64,000 nt of DNA from UBA2387 sp019454665 (GTDB taxonomy: Bacteria > Armatimonadota > Fimbriimonadia > Fimbriimonadales > Fimbriimonadaceae). The stretch is from the NCBI GenBank assembly GCA_045862995.1, contig BTVX01000013.1:29906-93905 (forward strand), in the 5' to 3' direction. The stretch's first letter is position 1; each line of letters starts with the position of its first letter. This document shows, one piece after another, positions 33,917-43,362 of this stretch. The position numbers and the translations under genes are program-made. The notes below the pieces were generated by a model. That model was not told where the DNA came from. It worked only from the letters and a program-made list of their open reading frames with translations, and did not search any database.

Positions 33917-35923
33917 ATGAACGCCTCACCCGCCGAACGAGCCGCTTGGCTGCGAACCGAACTCGAACGCCACAACCACCTGTACTATGTCCTCGACGAG
34001 CCCGTGATTTCGGACAGCGAGTGGGACGCCATGTTCCGGGAGTTGGTCGAGATCGAGGCGAGCCACCCCGAACTCGCGACGCCCGATTCGCCCACACGCC
34101 GCGTCGGCGCGCCTCCCGTCTCCGAGTTCCCCAAACACCGGCACCTGGCGCCCATGCTCTCGCTCGACAACGCGTTCGGCGAGGAGGAACTGCGCGCGTT
34201 CGACGAGCGCGTTCGACGGCTGCTGGAGACCGGCACCCCCATCGAGTACATGGTCGAACTCAAGTTCGATGGCGCGTCCATCTCGCTGACCTACGAGGAC
34301 GGGCTGCTGATCTCCGGCGCGACGCGCGGCGACGGCGAGACGGGCGAGCAGGTCACCGACAACGTGCGCACCCTGCGCGGCGTGCCGTTGCGCATGCGCG
34401 AACCCATTCCCGGCACGGTGGAGGTGCGCGGCGAGGTGGTCATGTTCAAGGACGTGTTCGCCCGACTCAACGAGATGCGCAGCGCACGCGGCGAACAGCC
34501 GTTCGTCAACCCGCGCAACGCGGCGGCGGGAGGGCTGCGGCAACTCGACAGCCGTCTGACCGCCGAACGCAAACTCAGCTTTTTCACCTACGGCATGGGC
34601 TATGGCGTCGTCCCCGGCGCGGCCAGCCAATCTGAGACGCTGGCGCGGCTGCGAGAGCTGGGCTTCCCCGTTCGTCCCGAAGTGCGCGTCTGCCGCGGCG
34701 TCGAAGCCTTGGTGGCGCACGTGGAGCACGTTCAGGCGCTTCGCCCGAGCCTGCCCTTCGCGATAGACGGGGTGGTGATCAAGGTCAATGCGTTCGACTT
34801 GCAGCGACAACTCGGCTTCACGGCCCGGGGTCCGCGTTGGGCCGTGGCGTTCAAGTTCCCCGCCGAACAGGCGATGACGCGCCTGAACGGCGTGCTGTGG
34901 CAGGTGGGTCGAACGGGCGTGGTCACCCCCGTGGCCGACCTCGAACCCGTGTTCGTAGGCGGCGCGATGGTCAGCCGCGCCACACTCCACAACCACCAAG
35001 AACTCGTCCGCAAGGATGTGCGCCCCGGCGACACCGTCATCGTTCAAAGGGCGGGCGACGTGATCCCCGAGGTCATCGGCCCCGTACTGGACAAGCGTCC
35101 CGAGGGGGCCGCAGCGCCCCCCGAACCCACCGAGTGCCCCGAGTGCGGCGGCCCGTTGAACCGCAAGGAGGGCGAAGTCGCCCTGCGTTGCGGCAACAAG
35201 GCGTGCCCCGCGCAGATCAGCGCCAAAATCCGCCACTTCGCTTCGCGCAACGCGATGGACATCGAGGGGCTCGGCGAGAAACTCGTCGAGAGGCTACTGG
35301 AAGTCGGGCTGCTCACCGACCTGCCGAGCGTCTTCCGTCTGGCCACGCGCAAGGACGAACTGGTGTCGCTGGACCGCATCGGCGAGACGTCGGCCTCGAA
35401 CCTGCTCGCCGCCATCGAAGCGACCAAGACGCGTTCGCTCGACCGGCTGATCTTCGGCCTGGGCATCCGCATGGTGGGCGAGCGGACGGCTCAAGACCTG
35501 GCGAACGCCTTTCGATCGCTCGACGCCCTGCGCCACGCCCACCTCGAAGACCTGACCAAGGTGCCCGAGATCGGCCCGAAGGTGGCCAGCGAAATCGAGC
35601 TGTTCTTCGAGCAGCCCGAGAATCAGGCGCTACTCGACGAGTTGCTGGCCCTGGGTGTGGCACCTGTGGAACCCGAGGGCCCTTCCAGCGCCCGGCTGGA
35701 AGGGCTGACGTTCGTGTTCACGGGGAAGCTGGAGCGGATGAGCCGCGAGGAGGCCGAGGCGTATGTCCGGTCGCAGGGCGGGTCGGCGGCGGGCTCGGTC
35801 TCCAAGAACACGAGCGTCCTGGTCGCGGGCCCGGGGGCGGGCAGCAAGCTGGAGAAGGCCCAGAAACTGGGCGTCGAGGTGGTTTCCGAGGCCGAGTTCT
35901 TCGAGCGCTTCGTCGAGGGTTGA
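33917..35923 (+). CDS. ligA: NAD-dependent DNA ligase
   Basis: 668 residues, full length. It seals nicks during replication and repair, using NAD as adenylate donor. The domain order is complete: domain Ia (LRTELERHNHLYYVLDEPVI), adenylation domain with KFDG (Lys116 in VELKFDGAS) and SGATRGDGETGE, OB fold (VGRTGVVTPVADLEPV), a Cys4 zinc finger (CPECGGPLN, CGNKACP), helix-hairpin-helix repeats, and a C-terminal BRCT domain (LEGLTFVFTGKLERMSREEA). No clear ribosome site before ATG 33917. It ends close to the convergent xer gene. Confidence 0.97.
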   Translation: MNASPAERAAWLRTELERHNHLYYVLDEPVISDSEWDAMFRELVEIEASHPELATPDSPTRRVGAPPVSEFPKHRHLAPMLSLDNAFGEEELRAFDERVRRLLETGTPIEYMVELKFDGASISLTYEDGLLISGATRGDGETGEQVTDNVRTLRGVPLRMREPIPGTVEVRGEVVMFKDVFARLNEMRSARGEQPFVNPRNAAAGGLRQLDSRLTAERKLSFFTYGMGYGVVPGAASQSETLARLRELGFPVRPEVRVCRGVEALVAHVEHVQALRPSLPFAIDGVVIKVNAFDLQRQLGFTARGPRWAVAFKFPAEQAMTRLNGVLWQVGRTGVVTPVADLEPVFVGGAMVSRATLHNHQELVRKDVRPGDTVIVQRAGDVIPEVIGPVLDKRPEGAAAPPEPTECPECGGPLNRKEGEVALRCGNKACPAQISAKIRHFASRNAMDIEGLGEKLVERLLEVGLLTDLPSVFRLATRKDELVSLDRIGETSASNLLAAIEATKTRSLDRLIFGLGIRMVGERTAQDLANAFRSLDALRHAHLEDLTKVPEIGPKVASEIELFFEQPENQALLDELLALGVAPVEPEGPSSARLEGLTFVFTGKLERMSREEAEAYVRSQGGSAAGSVSKNTSVLVAGPGAGSKLEKAQKLGVEVVSEAEFFERFVEG

Positions 35924-35998
35924 GCATGGGCTGGCGTTCCCCCTGAGCCCTAGATCTGAACCCATGATGGGAACTCGTGGCACCCGCACTCAGGTCAA

Positions 35999-36862
35999 TC
36001 ACCCCTTCGATCGTGGGTGGCTTTCGGCCACCGTCTTGTGCAGACGCTCGATGCTCACATGGGTGTAGATCTGTGTCGTCGCGAGGCTCTCGTGGCCCAG
36101 CAGTTGCTGCACCGACTTCAGATCCGCGCCACCATCCAGCAGGTGGGTGGCGAACGAGTGGCGCAGCGTGTGCGGCGAGACGCCCGGTGGCAGGCCCGCT
36201 TGCGCCGCCCACCTCTTGACGATGTTCTGCACGGTGCGCGTGGTCAGGCGACCACCTCTTGCGTTCGTGAACAGGGGGTCGCCGGAGGTTGGCGCGACGC
36301 GTTCGCCGCGTAGGTAGGCGTCCAACGCCGTGGCGCACGCCTCGCCGAACAACGCGAAGCGCTCCTTGTTGCCCTTGCCCCTTACGCGCACCATGCGCTC
36401 GGCGAAATCGAAGTCTCGGACGTTGGCGCCGACGGCCTCGCTCACCCGGAGGCCCGCCGAGTACATCAGTTCCAGCACCGCTTGATCGCGTAGGGGCGTC
36501 TTGGTCTGGGCGTGCCCATCGAGCAGGTCGAGGGCTTGGTCGGCGGTGAGCGCCTTGGGGAGCCGCTTGCGCCGGACGGGGGCCTCGAGCCCCTCGGCGG
36601 GGTTTTGTGCCAAATGGCCGTGACGGCGCAAGTAGCGGCAGAACGCCTTGATCGCCGACAGTTTGCGCGCGCGGGTGACCGGGGTCTTCGAGTTGCGGCG
36701 AAGGCTGACTTGGATGGCATCGGGCGTCAGCCTTTCCAGCGTGCCGACCGAAGCGACGAGTTGCGCCAGGTCGGAGCCATAGGAGCGGACGGTGTTGGGC
36801 GAGCGCACGGATGCCAAGTGCGCGAGAAACTCGCCCACCAGCGGTTCCAGCGGCTCGGGCAC
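35999..36862 (-). CDS. xer: Tyrosine recombinase, XerC/XerD type
   Basis: 287 residues. Resolves chromosome dimers at dif by strand exchange. The N-terminal SAM-like DNA-binding domain (GEFLAHLASVRSPNTVRSYG) is followed by the catalytic domain with the full set: Arg in SAGLRVSEAV, Lys in RGKGNKERF, His and Arg in HTLRHSFATHLLD, His in LLGHESLATTQ, and the nucleophile Tyr in IYTHVSIERL. It starts at GTG one base after the fabF stop, with GGAG upstream, so it sits at the end of the acpP-fabF unit, which is unusual. Whether it is XerC or XerD cannot be told from this alone. Confidence 0.92.
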   Translation of the reverse strand: MPEPLEPLVGEFLAHLASVRSPNTVRSYGSDLAQLVASVGTLERLTPDAIQVSLRRNSKTPVTRARKLSAIKAFCRYLRRHGHLAQNPAEGLEAPVRRKRLPKALTADQALDLLDGHAQTKTPLRDQAVLELMYSAGLRVSEAVGANVRDFDFAERMVRVRGKGNKERFALFGEACATALDAYLRGERVAPTSGDPLFTNARGGRLTTRTVQNIVKRWAAQAGLPPGVSPHTLRHSFATHLLDGGADLKSVQQLLGHESLATTQIYTHVSIERLHKTVAESHPRSKG

Positions 36863-36863
36863 G

Positions 36864-38117
36864 TCACTCCACTCGGCGGAAGGCCAAGCTGGCGTTGTGC
36901 CCGCCGAACCCGAACGAGTTCGAGAGCGCCACCTTCACGTCGGCTTTCCGGGCGACGTTGGGGACCACGTCGAGGTCGCAATCGGGGTCGGGCGTTTCGT
37001 AGTTGATGGTGGGGGGCACGATGCCCTCGTTCAACGTCATGAGGCAGACCACGGATTCGATGGCGCCGGCCGCGCCGAGCAGGTGGCCCACCATGGACTT
37101 GGTGCTGCTGACCAAGACCTTGCCGGCGCCCTCGCCGAACACCTTCTTGATCGCGAGCGTCTCCAGACGGTCGTTGTAGGGCGTAGACGTGCCGTGGGCG
37201 TTGATGTAGTCCACATCTTCCGGCTTGAGTCCCCCACTTTGCAGGGCCTTGGCCATCGAACGCGACGAGCCATAGGCGTCGGCGTCGGGCTGGGTGATGT
37301 GGAACGCGTCGCCGGTCATGCCGTAGCCGACGATCTCGCCGTAGATCTGTGCGCCGCGCGCTTTGGCGAAGGCGTAGTCTTCGAGGACCACGACCGCGGA
37401 GCCTTCGCCGATGACGAACCCGTCGCGGTTGAGGTCGAACGGTCGCGACGCCCCGGACGGGTTGTCGTTGTTCGTGGTCATCGCTTTGGCCGCCGCGAAT
37501 CCGCCGACCGAAATCTCGTTGATCGGGGCCTCGGAGCCGCCCGCGAGCATGGCGATGGCGTCGCCGCGCTTGACGATGTGGTAGGCGTCGCCGATGGAGT
37601 TCGCACCCGTCGCGCAGGCCGTGACGACGCACGTGTTGGGACCCTTGAACTTGTGCTGGATGGACACGTAGCCGGACGCCATGTCCGGGATCATGTAGGG
37701 CACCAAGAACGGGCTGATGCGCGAGGGGCCGCCTTCCATCAGGCGGCGAAACTGCTCGCCCAGGAACGTGAGGCCGCCGATGCCGGAGCCGATCAGCACA
37801 CCGCACTCGTCGCGAATCTCCTGATCCTCGGGGAACTTGGAGTCGTCGAGCGCCATCTGGGCCGCGGCGACGGCGAACGCGATGAACCGGTCCACACGCC
37901 GGGCTTCTTTGCGATCGAGCCAGTCTTCGGGGTTGAAGTCCTTGACTTCGGCCGCGATGCGCGTGGCGTGGTCCTTGGCGTCGAACAGCGTGATGGGGCC
38001 GACGGCGCTCTCTCCCGCGACGAGGCGCGGCCAGAAGTTCTGGAGTCCGGTGCCGAGGGGCGTGACGCCACCGATGCCGGTGACGACCACCCGCCCTGAG
38101 GGGCTGGGGACGGCCAT
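36864..38117 (-). CDS. fabF: 3-oxoacyl-[acyl-carrier-protein] synthase II
   Basis: 417 residues. Extends acyl-ACP chains with malonyl-ACP in fatty acid synthesis. The thiolase-fold triad is present: Cys in VVTACATGANSIGDA, His in NAHGTSTPYNDRLET, and His in MVGHLLGAAGAIES. N-terminal RVVVTGIGGVTPLG and C-terminal NSFGFGGHNASL are as in the family. It starts directly after the acpP stop (TAAATG). It continues into xer. Confidence 0.96.
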   Translation of the reverse strand: MAVPSPSGRVVVTGIGGVTPLGTGLQNFWPRLVAGESAVGPITLFDAKDHATRIAAEVKDFNPEDWLDRKEARRVDRFIAFAVAAAQMALDDSKFPEDQEIRDECGVLIGSGIGGLTFLGEQFRRLMEGGPSRISPFLVPYMIPDMASGYVSIQHKFKGPNTCVVTACATGANSIGDAYHIVKRGDAIAMLAGGSEAPINEISVGGFAAAKAMTTNNDNPSGASRPFDLNRDGFVIGEGSAVVVLEDYAFAKARGAQIYGEIVGYGMTGDAFHITQPDADAYGSSRSMAKALQSGGLKPEDVDYINAHGTSTPYNDRLETLAIKKVFGEGAGKVLVSSTKSMVGHLLGAAGAIESVVCLMTLNEGIVPPTINYETPDPDCDLDVVPNVARKADVKVALSNSFGFGGHNASLAFRRVE

Positions 38118-38354
38118 TTACCTCTTGGTTTCGATGTAGCGGACGGCGTCGCCGACCGTCTTCATCGCGCCCACGTCGTCATCGGGGATGTCAATGGAGA
38201 ACTCGTCTTCAAGGGCCATGACCAATTCGACGACGTCGAGGGAATCGGCGCCGAGATCTTCGGTGAAGGAGGCCGATTCGACGACCTCTTCGGCCTTGAC
38301 GCCCAACTGTTCGACGGTGACTTTACGGACTCGCTCAAGCGTGTCTGCAGACAT
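38118..38354 (-). CDS. acpP: Acyl carrier protein
   Basis: 78 residues of strongly acidic helices, the usual size. It carries growing acyl chains on a phosphopantetheine attached to Ser in GADSLDVVELVMALE. N-terminal LERVRKVTVEQLGVK and C-terminal KTVGDAVRYIETKR agree with the family. It is first in an acpP-fabF-xer unit, so chain elongation genes share a transcript with a recombinase. Confidence 0.96.
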   Translation of the reverse strand: MSADTLERVRKVTVEQLGVKAEEVVESASFTEDLGADSLDVVELVMALEDEFSIDIPDDDVGAMKTVGDAVRYIETKR

Positions 38355-38408
38355 GGCGCATAAATTACCACGTCCGGCCCGGGCGTTGTAGGCGTACCCC
38401 CCACTTCT

Positions 38409-41400
38409 CTATCCCACGAGGAAGTCGCGCGTGACCACGGGGAGCGAGGACGCCTCTTCGCCGGGTCGCAGAATGCGCGGGTGATAGGGAAACACCCGGC
38501 TGGCCAAGAACGCCGTGTGCCCGTCCCGGTCCTGGGCTTCGCCGATGAGCGTCACGTAGGGCGAGCACACGATGGCGTGCCCGTCGCGTTGGTAAACGGC
38601 ATCGAAGCACGTCACGTTGAGCAGCCCGGTTTCGTCTTCAAGGTCGAAGAACACGACGCGTTTGCCGCTGGGCGTCGGCGGGAACCGCAGACGGATCGGA
38701 TTGCCGACCACGATGGCTTTTCGGCCGTGCTCCAAGCGCTTCGCCGCTGCGCCGGGGATGCCGCCCCGCGAGGCCACGTGGTCCCGCTCGTACGCCATGA
38801 GATGCCGCTCAACGTCGAGGCCGAGCAACCGCCGCTCGTGCAGCGCCTTCTCTTCGGGCGAGAAGTCCGCGATGCCCGTCGGCATGGGCGGCTCGGGCAG
38901 CGTGAGCGGCAGCACGGGTTGATCGCCCGATTGCGGCGAAAGGGCATGGGCATGGCGCAACGCGTCGGGGATCGCCCAGAGCGCCGCACGGCGGTTGGGG
39001 TGCAGCCGATCGAACGCGCCGCACAACACGAGGTTCTCGAGTTCGTCGCGGTCGGGCCGAACTTGGGCGGCGAAGTCGAAGAGGCTGCCGAACCTGTAGG
39101 GCTTTGGAATCGCCGCGATGCGTGCCCGAGTCGCCGACGAGAGGCCTTCGACCTGCGCCAGCGCCACGCGGATGCCGCCATTGGGAAACACCAGTTGGGG
39201 GTCTTGGTCCGAGCGGACGTCCTCGACGGCGAACCCGTCTTCGCTCAGGCAAACGTCGGGGGGCAGGATGCGTACGCCGCGGGTCCGCGCCTCGTTGACC
39301 AGCGTGCAGGGGCCATAGTAGCCCGCGGGCTGGGCGTCGAGCAGCGAAGCGAAGTACTCGGCGGGGAACCGCTGTTGGCAGTGCACCGAACGGAGCGAAA
39401 TCTCGGCGAACGCGAGCGCGTGCCCCTGCGCGAAGCCGTAGCCTTTGAACCCCGCCACAAGCTCGTACACATGCTCGGCGACGGCCAGATCGTAGCCGTT
39501 GGCCAACACGCGGGCCAGCAACTGCTCGCGGATCGCGCGGCCGTAGTCCTCCCGTCTGCGCTTGTGGATGGCGTCTCGCAGGTCTTCGGCCTCGCCGCTG
39601 GAGTAGCCGCAGAACGTCTGGAGCAGTTGATCCACCTGCTCTTGGAACACGATGATGCCGTAGGTGATGCCGAGAATCGCCTCGAAATCGGGGTGCAGGA
39701 ACGTGTACGGCTTGCCGCGCCGCCGCGCGATGAGTTCGTTGATCTTGACCGCGCCGCCCACGCCGGGCCGGATGCCCGCTTGCACCAGGCTCGCATCGTG
39801 CAGGTCTTGCGTGCGCATGCGGATGTGGGCTTGCCGCATGGCGGGCGAGGCCGATTGCGGGATGCCGATGAGTTCGCCCGAACGCATCGCGCGATACATC
39901 TCGGGGTCGTCGGTGCCGATGTCGCGCGCACTGAACGAGGCGTCCTGCACGCGGATGCGCCGCTCGGTTCCCGAAAGCACGTCCTGACCGCGCAGGCAGA
40001 GGATGTCGAACTTGTCGAAGTAGTGCTTGGCTGTGCGCTTGTCCCATTGGATGATGCGCAGGTGGTTGGGCGCGTTGCCGTCGTCCTCTTCGACTCCCGG
40101 CGCAACCGACCACATGACGGGCACGGTCTCGCAGAGCGGGCGCGACGAGACAACCACCCCGGACGAGTGGCACCTCATGTTGCGCGGGACGTCCATCAGC
40201 CGCTCCGCGAGGGCGAACACCCAGCGGAACCGCTCCTTGCACACGGCGCTGTCGCGCAGTTCGGGGCGCGTGGCCAGCGACTCCTCCAGCCGGTCCGCCG
40301 AGATGCCCCCGTGCAGCCGCTTCGCCAGAAAGCCGATCGCTTCGTCCGGAAGCCCGAGCGCTTTGCCCACCTCCCGGATGATGCCGCGCGAACAATACGC
40401 CCCGATCGCCGCGACCGTGGCCACATGGTCTTGGCCGTACTTGCGCGTCAGGTAGTTGCGGACGTCGTCGCGTCGTTTGGCCTCGAAATCAATGTCTATA
40501 TCGGGGCGTTTGCTGCCGTCTTCTGGAAGAAATCGGTCGAAGTGCAGTTTGTGGCGGAACGCGTCGATGCGCGAGAATCCGAGGCAGTAGGCGACCACCG
40601 AATCCACCACCGAGCCGCGCCCGCTGTAGTGGATGTCCTGCTCCTCGGCCCAGCGGCACGCGTCCCACATGACCAAGAAATGCCCGCTGAAGTTCAACCG
40701 CACGATGCGATCGAGCTCGTGGGCGATGCGCCGTTTCAGGGCTGGCGTGAGGGTTGGGTAGCGCTGGTGCGCCCCGGCCCAAACCGCTTCCGTCAACACG
40801 TGTTCGGCATCTTGGTAGAGGGTGGGCAGGCGGGTGCGGGCGGGCAGCACGTCGTCGTCGCAGCGGTCGGCGAATCGCAACGTGTTGGCGAGCAGGTCGG
40901 GGAGGTCGGCGAAGCGCTCGGCCATTTCGGCGGCGGTGAGCATGTGCCGCTCGGCGTTCAGCGATCGGGCGGGACGCTCGGGCACTTGGGGCTGGTCGGG
41001 GTGGCGTCTCGGCTTGCGGCCGAGCACCTCGTCCACGGTGCAGAGCGTTTGCGCGCAGACCAGCACGTCTTGGACGGGGAACTGCTCGCGCCGGGGGTGC
41101 AGGACCGGGTGGGCGGCGACGGCAAGCGTGCCCGTGGCTTCGGCGAGTTCGAGCAACCGCTGGTTGACCGCGATCTCCCACGGGAGGTAGGTGCGCTCGA
41201 TCTGGATGGCGACGTTGGCTCGGCCGTAGAGGTCGGTCAGTCGTTCGAGCAGTCGGGCGGCTTGTTCGCACTTGCGCTTGGCCAGCGCGGCGTTCAGCGG
41301 TCCGGCGTCGCCTCCGGTCAGGCAGAGGAGGTCGCGGCTGTGGGCTTCTAGTCTGTGCCACGTGGCGAGCGGATGCAGGCGCGGCTCGCCGAGATGGCAG

Positions 41401-42182
41401 GCCGTGACAAGCCGCGAGAGGGATTCGTAGCCTTGCTTGCTGCGCGCGACGAGCACGATCTCGCCGCCGGTGTCGAGCTCGAACGTCGCGCCGACGAGGG
41501 GTTTGACGCCGACCTTGCGCGCCGCCGAGACGAACTCGTGCGCCCCGACCAGCGAGAACGGGTCTGCGATGCACGCAGCGCTCGCCCCCGCCGCTGCGGC
41601 CAGCATCGGGATTTCCTCGGCCAAGATGCTCGACCTGCCAAACGCGTAGCCGCTGAGGCAGTGGAGCGCCGCGAACGCCGCCGCCCCTGGAGGGGCACAC
41701 GTTGTGCCCCTTGTTTGGGCGGACCCGACGGAGCGGGTCCCTCCAGAGCCCCCGGTTTGGAAGGAACCGACGGAGCGGGTCCCTCCAGAGCCCCCGGTTT
41801 GGGCGGACCCGACGGAGCGGGTCCCTCCAGAGCACCCGGTTTGGGCGGACCCGACGGAGCGGGTCCCTCCAGAGCCCCCGGTTTGGGAGGACCCGACGGA
41901 GCGGGTCCCTCCAGACTCGGCGAACGCGCCGCACGCCTGGGCGACCTTCTCGTCGCGCCGCTTGTGGATGCGCAGGCTCCATTCCTCGGTGGCTTCGCCT
42001 TCGCCGGTTTGCGGTTCGAGTGGACCCGACGGAGCGGGTCCTGCCAGGGGCAGTTCGCGCACCGATTCGCGGCGTTTTCCTTGGGCGTCGAGCGTGCGGA
42101 CGAACTCGCGGGACGGCTCGCCCAGCCACCATTCGCCCGCTTCGCGCCACCGGGCGACGACCTCATCGCCACCCGGTGACAT
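38409..42182 (-). CDS. dnaE2: Error-prone DNA polymerase III alpha subunit (ImuC/DnaE2), with an N-terminal extension
   Basis: About 1257 residues. It replicates across damaged DNA together with ImuB. Residues 1-80 (DEVVARWREAGEWWLGEPSR) look like the small domain often found beside imuB genes. Residues 88-157 are five 14-residue repeats encoded by DNA palindromes. The polymerase proper starts near 170 with a degenerate PHP domain (ALHCLSGYAFGRSSILAEE, metal-binding His mostly lost), then SGRGSVVDSVVAYCLGFSRI, the catalytic PDIDIDFE, VFQEQVDQLLQ, AQGHALAFAE and an OB fold near the end. It overlaps imuB by about 20 bases. ATG 42182 or GTG 42194 may be the start. Confidence 0.9.
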   Translation of the reverse strand: MSPGGDEVVARWREAGEWWLGEPSREFVRTLDAQGKRRESVRELPLAGPAPSGPLEPQTGEGEATEEWSLRIHKRRDEKVAQACGAFAESGGTRSVGSSQTGGSGGTRSVGSAQTGCSGGTRSVGSAQTGGSGGTRSVGSFQTGGSGGTRSVGSAQTRGTTCAPPGAAAFAALHCLSGYAFGRSSILAEEIPMLAAAAGASAACIADPFSLVGAHEFVSAARKVGVKPLVGATFELDTGGEIVLVARSKQGYESLSRLVTACHLGEPRLHPLATWHRLEAHSRDLLCLTGGDAGPLNAALAKRKCEQAARLLERLTDLYGRANVAIQIERTYLPWEIAVNQRLLELAEATGTLAVAAHPVLHPRREQFPVQDVLVCAQTLCTVDEVLGRKPRRHPDQPQVPERPARSLNAERHMLTAAEMAERFADLPDLLANTLRFADRCDDDVLPARTRLPTLYQDAEHVLTEAVWAGAHQRYPTLTPALKRRIAHELDRIVRLNFSGHFLVMWDACRWAEEQDIHYSGRGSVVDSVVAYCLGFSRIDAFRHKLHFDRFLPEDGSKRPDIDIDFEAKRRDDVRNYLTRKYGQDHVATVAAIGAYCSRGIIREVGKALGLPDEAIGFLAKRLHGGISADRLEESLATRPELRDSAVCKERFRWVFALAERLMDVPRNMRCHSSGVVVSSRPLCETVPVMWSVAPGVEEDDGNAPNHLRIIQWDKRTAKHYFDKFDILCLRGQDVLSGTERRIRVQDASFSARDIGTDDPEMYRAMRSGELIGIPQSASPAMRQAHIRMRTQDLHDASLVQAGIRPGVGGAVKINELIARRRGKPYTFLHPDFEAILGITYGIIVFQEQVDQLLQTFCGYSSGEAEDLRDAIHKRRREDYGRAIREQLLARVLANGYDLAVAEHVYELVAGFKGYGFAQGHALAFAEISLRSVHCQQRFPAEYFASLLDAQPAGYYGPCTLVNEARTRGVRILPPDVCLSEDGFAVEDVRSDQDPQLVFPNGGIRVALAQVEGLSSATRARIAAIPKPYRFGSLFDFAAQVRPDRDELENLVLCGAFDRLHPNRRAALWAIPDALRHAHALSPQSGDQPVLPLTLPEPPMPTGIADFSPEEKALHERRLLGLDVERHLMAYERDHVASRGGIPGAAAKRLEHGRKAIVVGNPIRLRFPPTPSGKRVVFFDLEDETGLLNVTCFDAVYQRDGHAIVCSPYVTLIGEAQDRDGHTAFLASRVFPYHPRILRPGEEASSLPVVTRDFLVG
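41712..41921. repeat. Five tandem 42-bp palindrome-containing repeats inside dnaE2
   Basis: Units start at 41712, 41754, 41796, 41838 and 41880. Each contains GGACCCGACGGAGCGGGTCC (7-bp stem, 6-base loop; slightly altered in unit 2), with GGTTTGGG and CTCCAGAGCCCC around it. They are in frame and add a Gly/Thr/Ser repeat (GGTRSVGSAQTGGS) to the protein. Confidence 0.95.
42022..42041. repeat. Isolated sixth copy of the palindrome
   Basis: The same 20-base palindrome as in the array, 100 bases away, preceded by a similar CCGGTTTG. It is read in another frame (AGPAPSGPLE) than the array copies, so it is shared at DNA level rather than protein level. Confidence 0.9.
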
Positions 42183-43362
42183 CGCTCCAAGCACGCATCA
42201 CGCGCGCCCTCCGCGCCACAGCCAATTCGGAGGCTGCGCGGATGGCGTCGCCCCCGAACGTCGTCTGCAACGAACGAAGCGTCTCGGCGGCACCCGATTC
42301 GCGCACCTCGGCGGCGACCGAGCCCAGCAAATCGCGCTGCCGCCGCTGTGCGGGGCGCAAGTCGCGCACCATCGCACGAAGCGACACGACCGGGGACTCG
42401 CCGGCCGAACCCGCGAGCAACGCGAGCGCCGACCGCAGCGACGCACCTGTATGCAGCGGCTTGGTGAACTCCCGCGCCAAAACCGTCGGCCGCATGCCCT
42501 CGCGCTCGAGCGTCAACTCAAGGTGGTGTCCCTCCGATTCGCGTTCGGCGAGATCGCGCGCCAGACGGACCGACAGTTCGGCAAGGCACCGCTCCAAGGT
42601 CAGCGCGTCTTCCACGGCCCCATCGGGATGGAACACGCGGCAGACGGCATCCAGCGGGTGGTTGGGCTGCACGGGATCGGGCAGCGCAGCGTTTGCCGCC
42701 GACAGGATCGTATGCGCCTCGAGCCCGAACTGGCGTCGCAGCACGTCTAGCGGAAGTTCCGCCACCTCGCCGATCGTCCGATAGCCCAGGAACTCCAGCC
42801 GCTTGCGGTCTTGCATGGGGATCGGCGTCAAGCGCGCGATCGGCAACGGAGCGATGGACGCTTGCGGTTGCGCCACGGTGCGGCGCGCTTCGAGCGACCA
42901 TTCGGCATCGGTGACCCGCGCCTCGCCGCCAGCGGCGAGCTTGGCGATCCAACGCGCCGGGCCCGCCCCCATGCGGAAAGGCATCCCGCCAGCGGTCAGC
43001 ACGCGCCTGAGCTGAATCGCGATGTCGCTCGGGTCGGGGTGCTCGCTCAAGTCGGCGAAGACGGTGGCCGGGTCGGCGACTTCGATCCGCCCAACGAACG
43101 GCAGGCAACGGTCGTGCCAAGCGCGCGCCGGCGCGGCGTAGACCTCGGGGTCGTAGGCGAACGCCACGGCATTAGGGGCCAGCGATTTCGCCTCGTTGAG
43201 CGTCGCCCCCCGGCGAACGCCGAGCCTGGACGCAGCGGGGCAGGCGTCGGCCACGACCCGCTTGCGATGAACCACGACAGGCGTCTCGGCGGCGATGCCT
43301 TCGGCGGCTCGGTGGCATGCCACGTAGAATCTGTCGGCATGGAGACAGACGATATAGTGCAT
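42163..43362 (-). CDS. imuB: ImuB-type Y-family polymerase-like protein
   Basis: 399 residues. ImuB is the scaffold of the translesion mutasome, linking DnaE2 to the clamp and usually ImuA. The Y-family fold is present (HYIVCLHADRFYVACHRAAE, ADACPAASRLGVRRGATLNE, and the thumb helix-hairpin-helix FLGYRTIGEVAELPLDVLRR). Catalytic acids are largely missing: the usual S-x-DE motif is replaced by ATVFADLSEHP, as in ImuB. The start is ATG 43362, inside a palindrome. Next is dnaE2, overlapping by about 20 bases. No imuA gene is found next to it. Confidence 0.88.
   Translation of the reverse strand: MHYIVCLHADRFYVACHRAAEGIAAETPVVVHRKRVVADACPAASRLGVRRGATLNEAKSLAPNAVAFAYDPEVYAAPARAWHDRCLPFVGRIEVADPATVFADLSEHPDPSDIAIQLRRVLTAGGMPFRMGAGPARWIAKLAAGGEARVTDAEWSLEARRTVAQPQASIAPLPIARLTPIPMQDRKRLEFLGYRTIGEVAELPLDVLRRQFGLEAHTILSAANAALPDPVQPNHPLDAVCRVFHPDGAVEDALTLERCLAELSVRLARDLAERESEGHHLELTLEREGMRPTVLAREFTKPLHTGASLRSALALLAGSAGESPVVSLRAMVRDLRPAQRRQRDLLGSVAAEVRESGAAETLRSLQTTFGGDAIRAASELAVARRARVMRAWSDVTGWR

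Noticed and set aside
38481..41351. Plus-strand open frame of over 900 codons opposite dnaE2
   Set aside because: Antisense to a polymerase with clear catalytic motifs; composition-driven artefact.
41712..41921. CRISPR array
   Set aside because: The 42-bp units are directly tandem with no variable spacers and lie inside a coding region.
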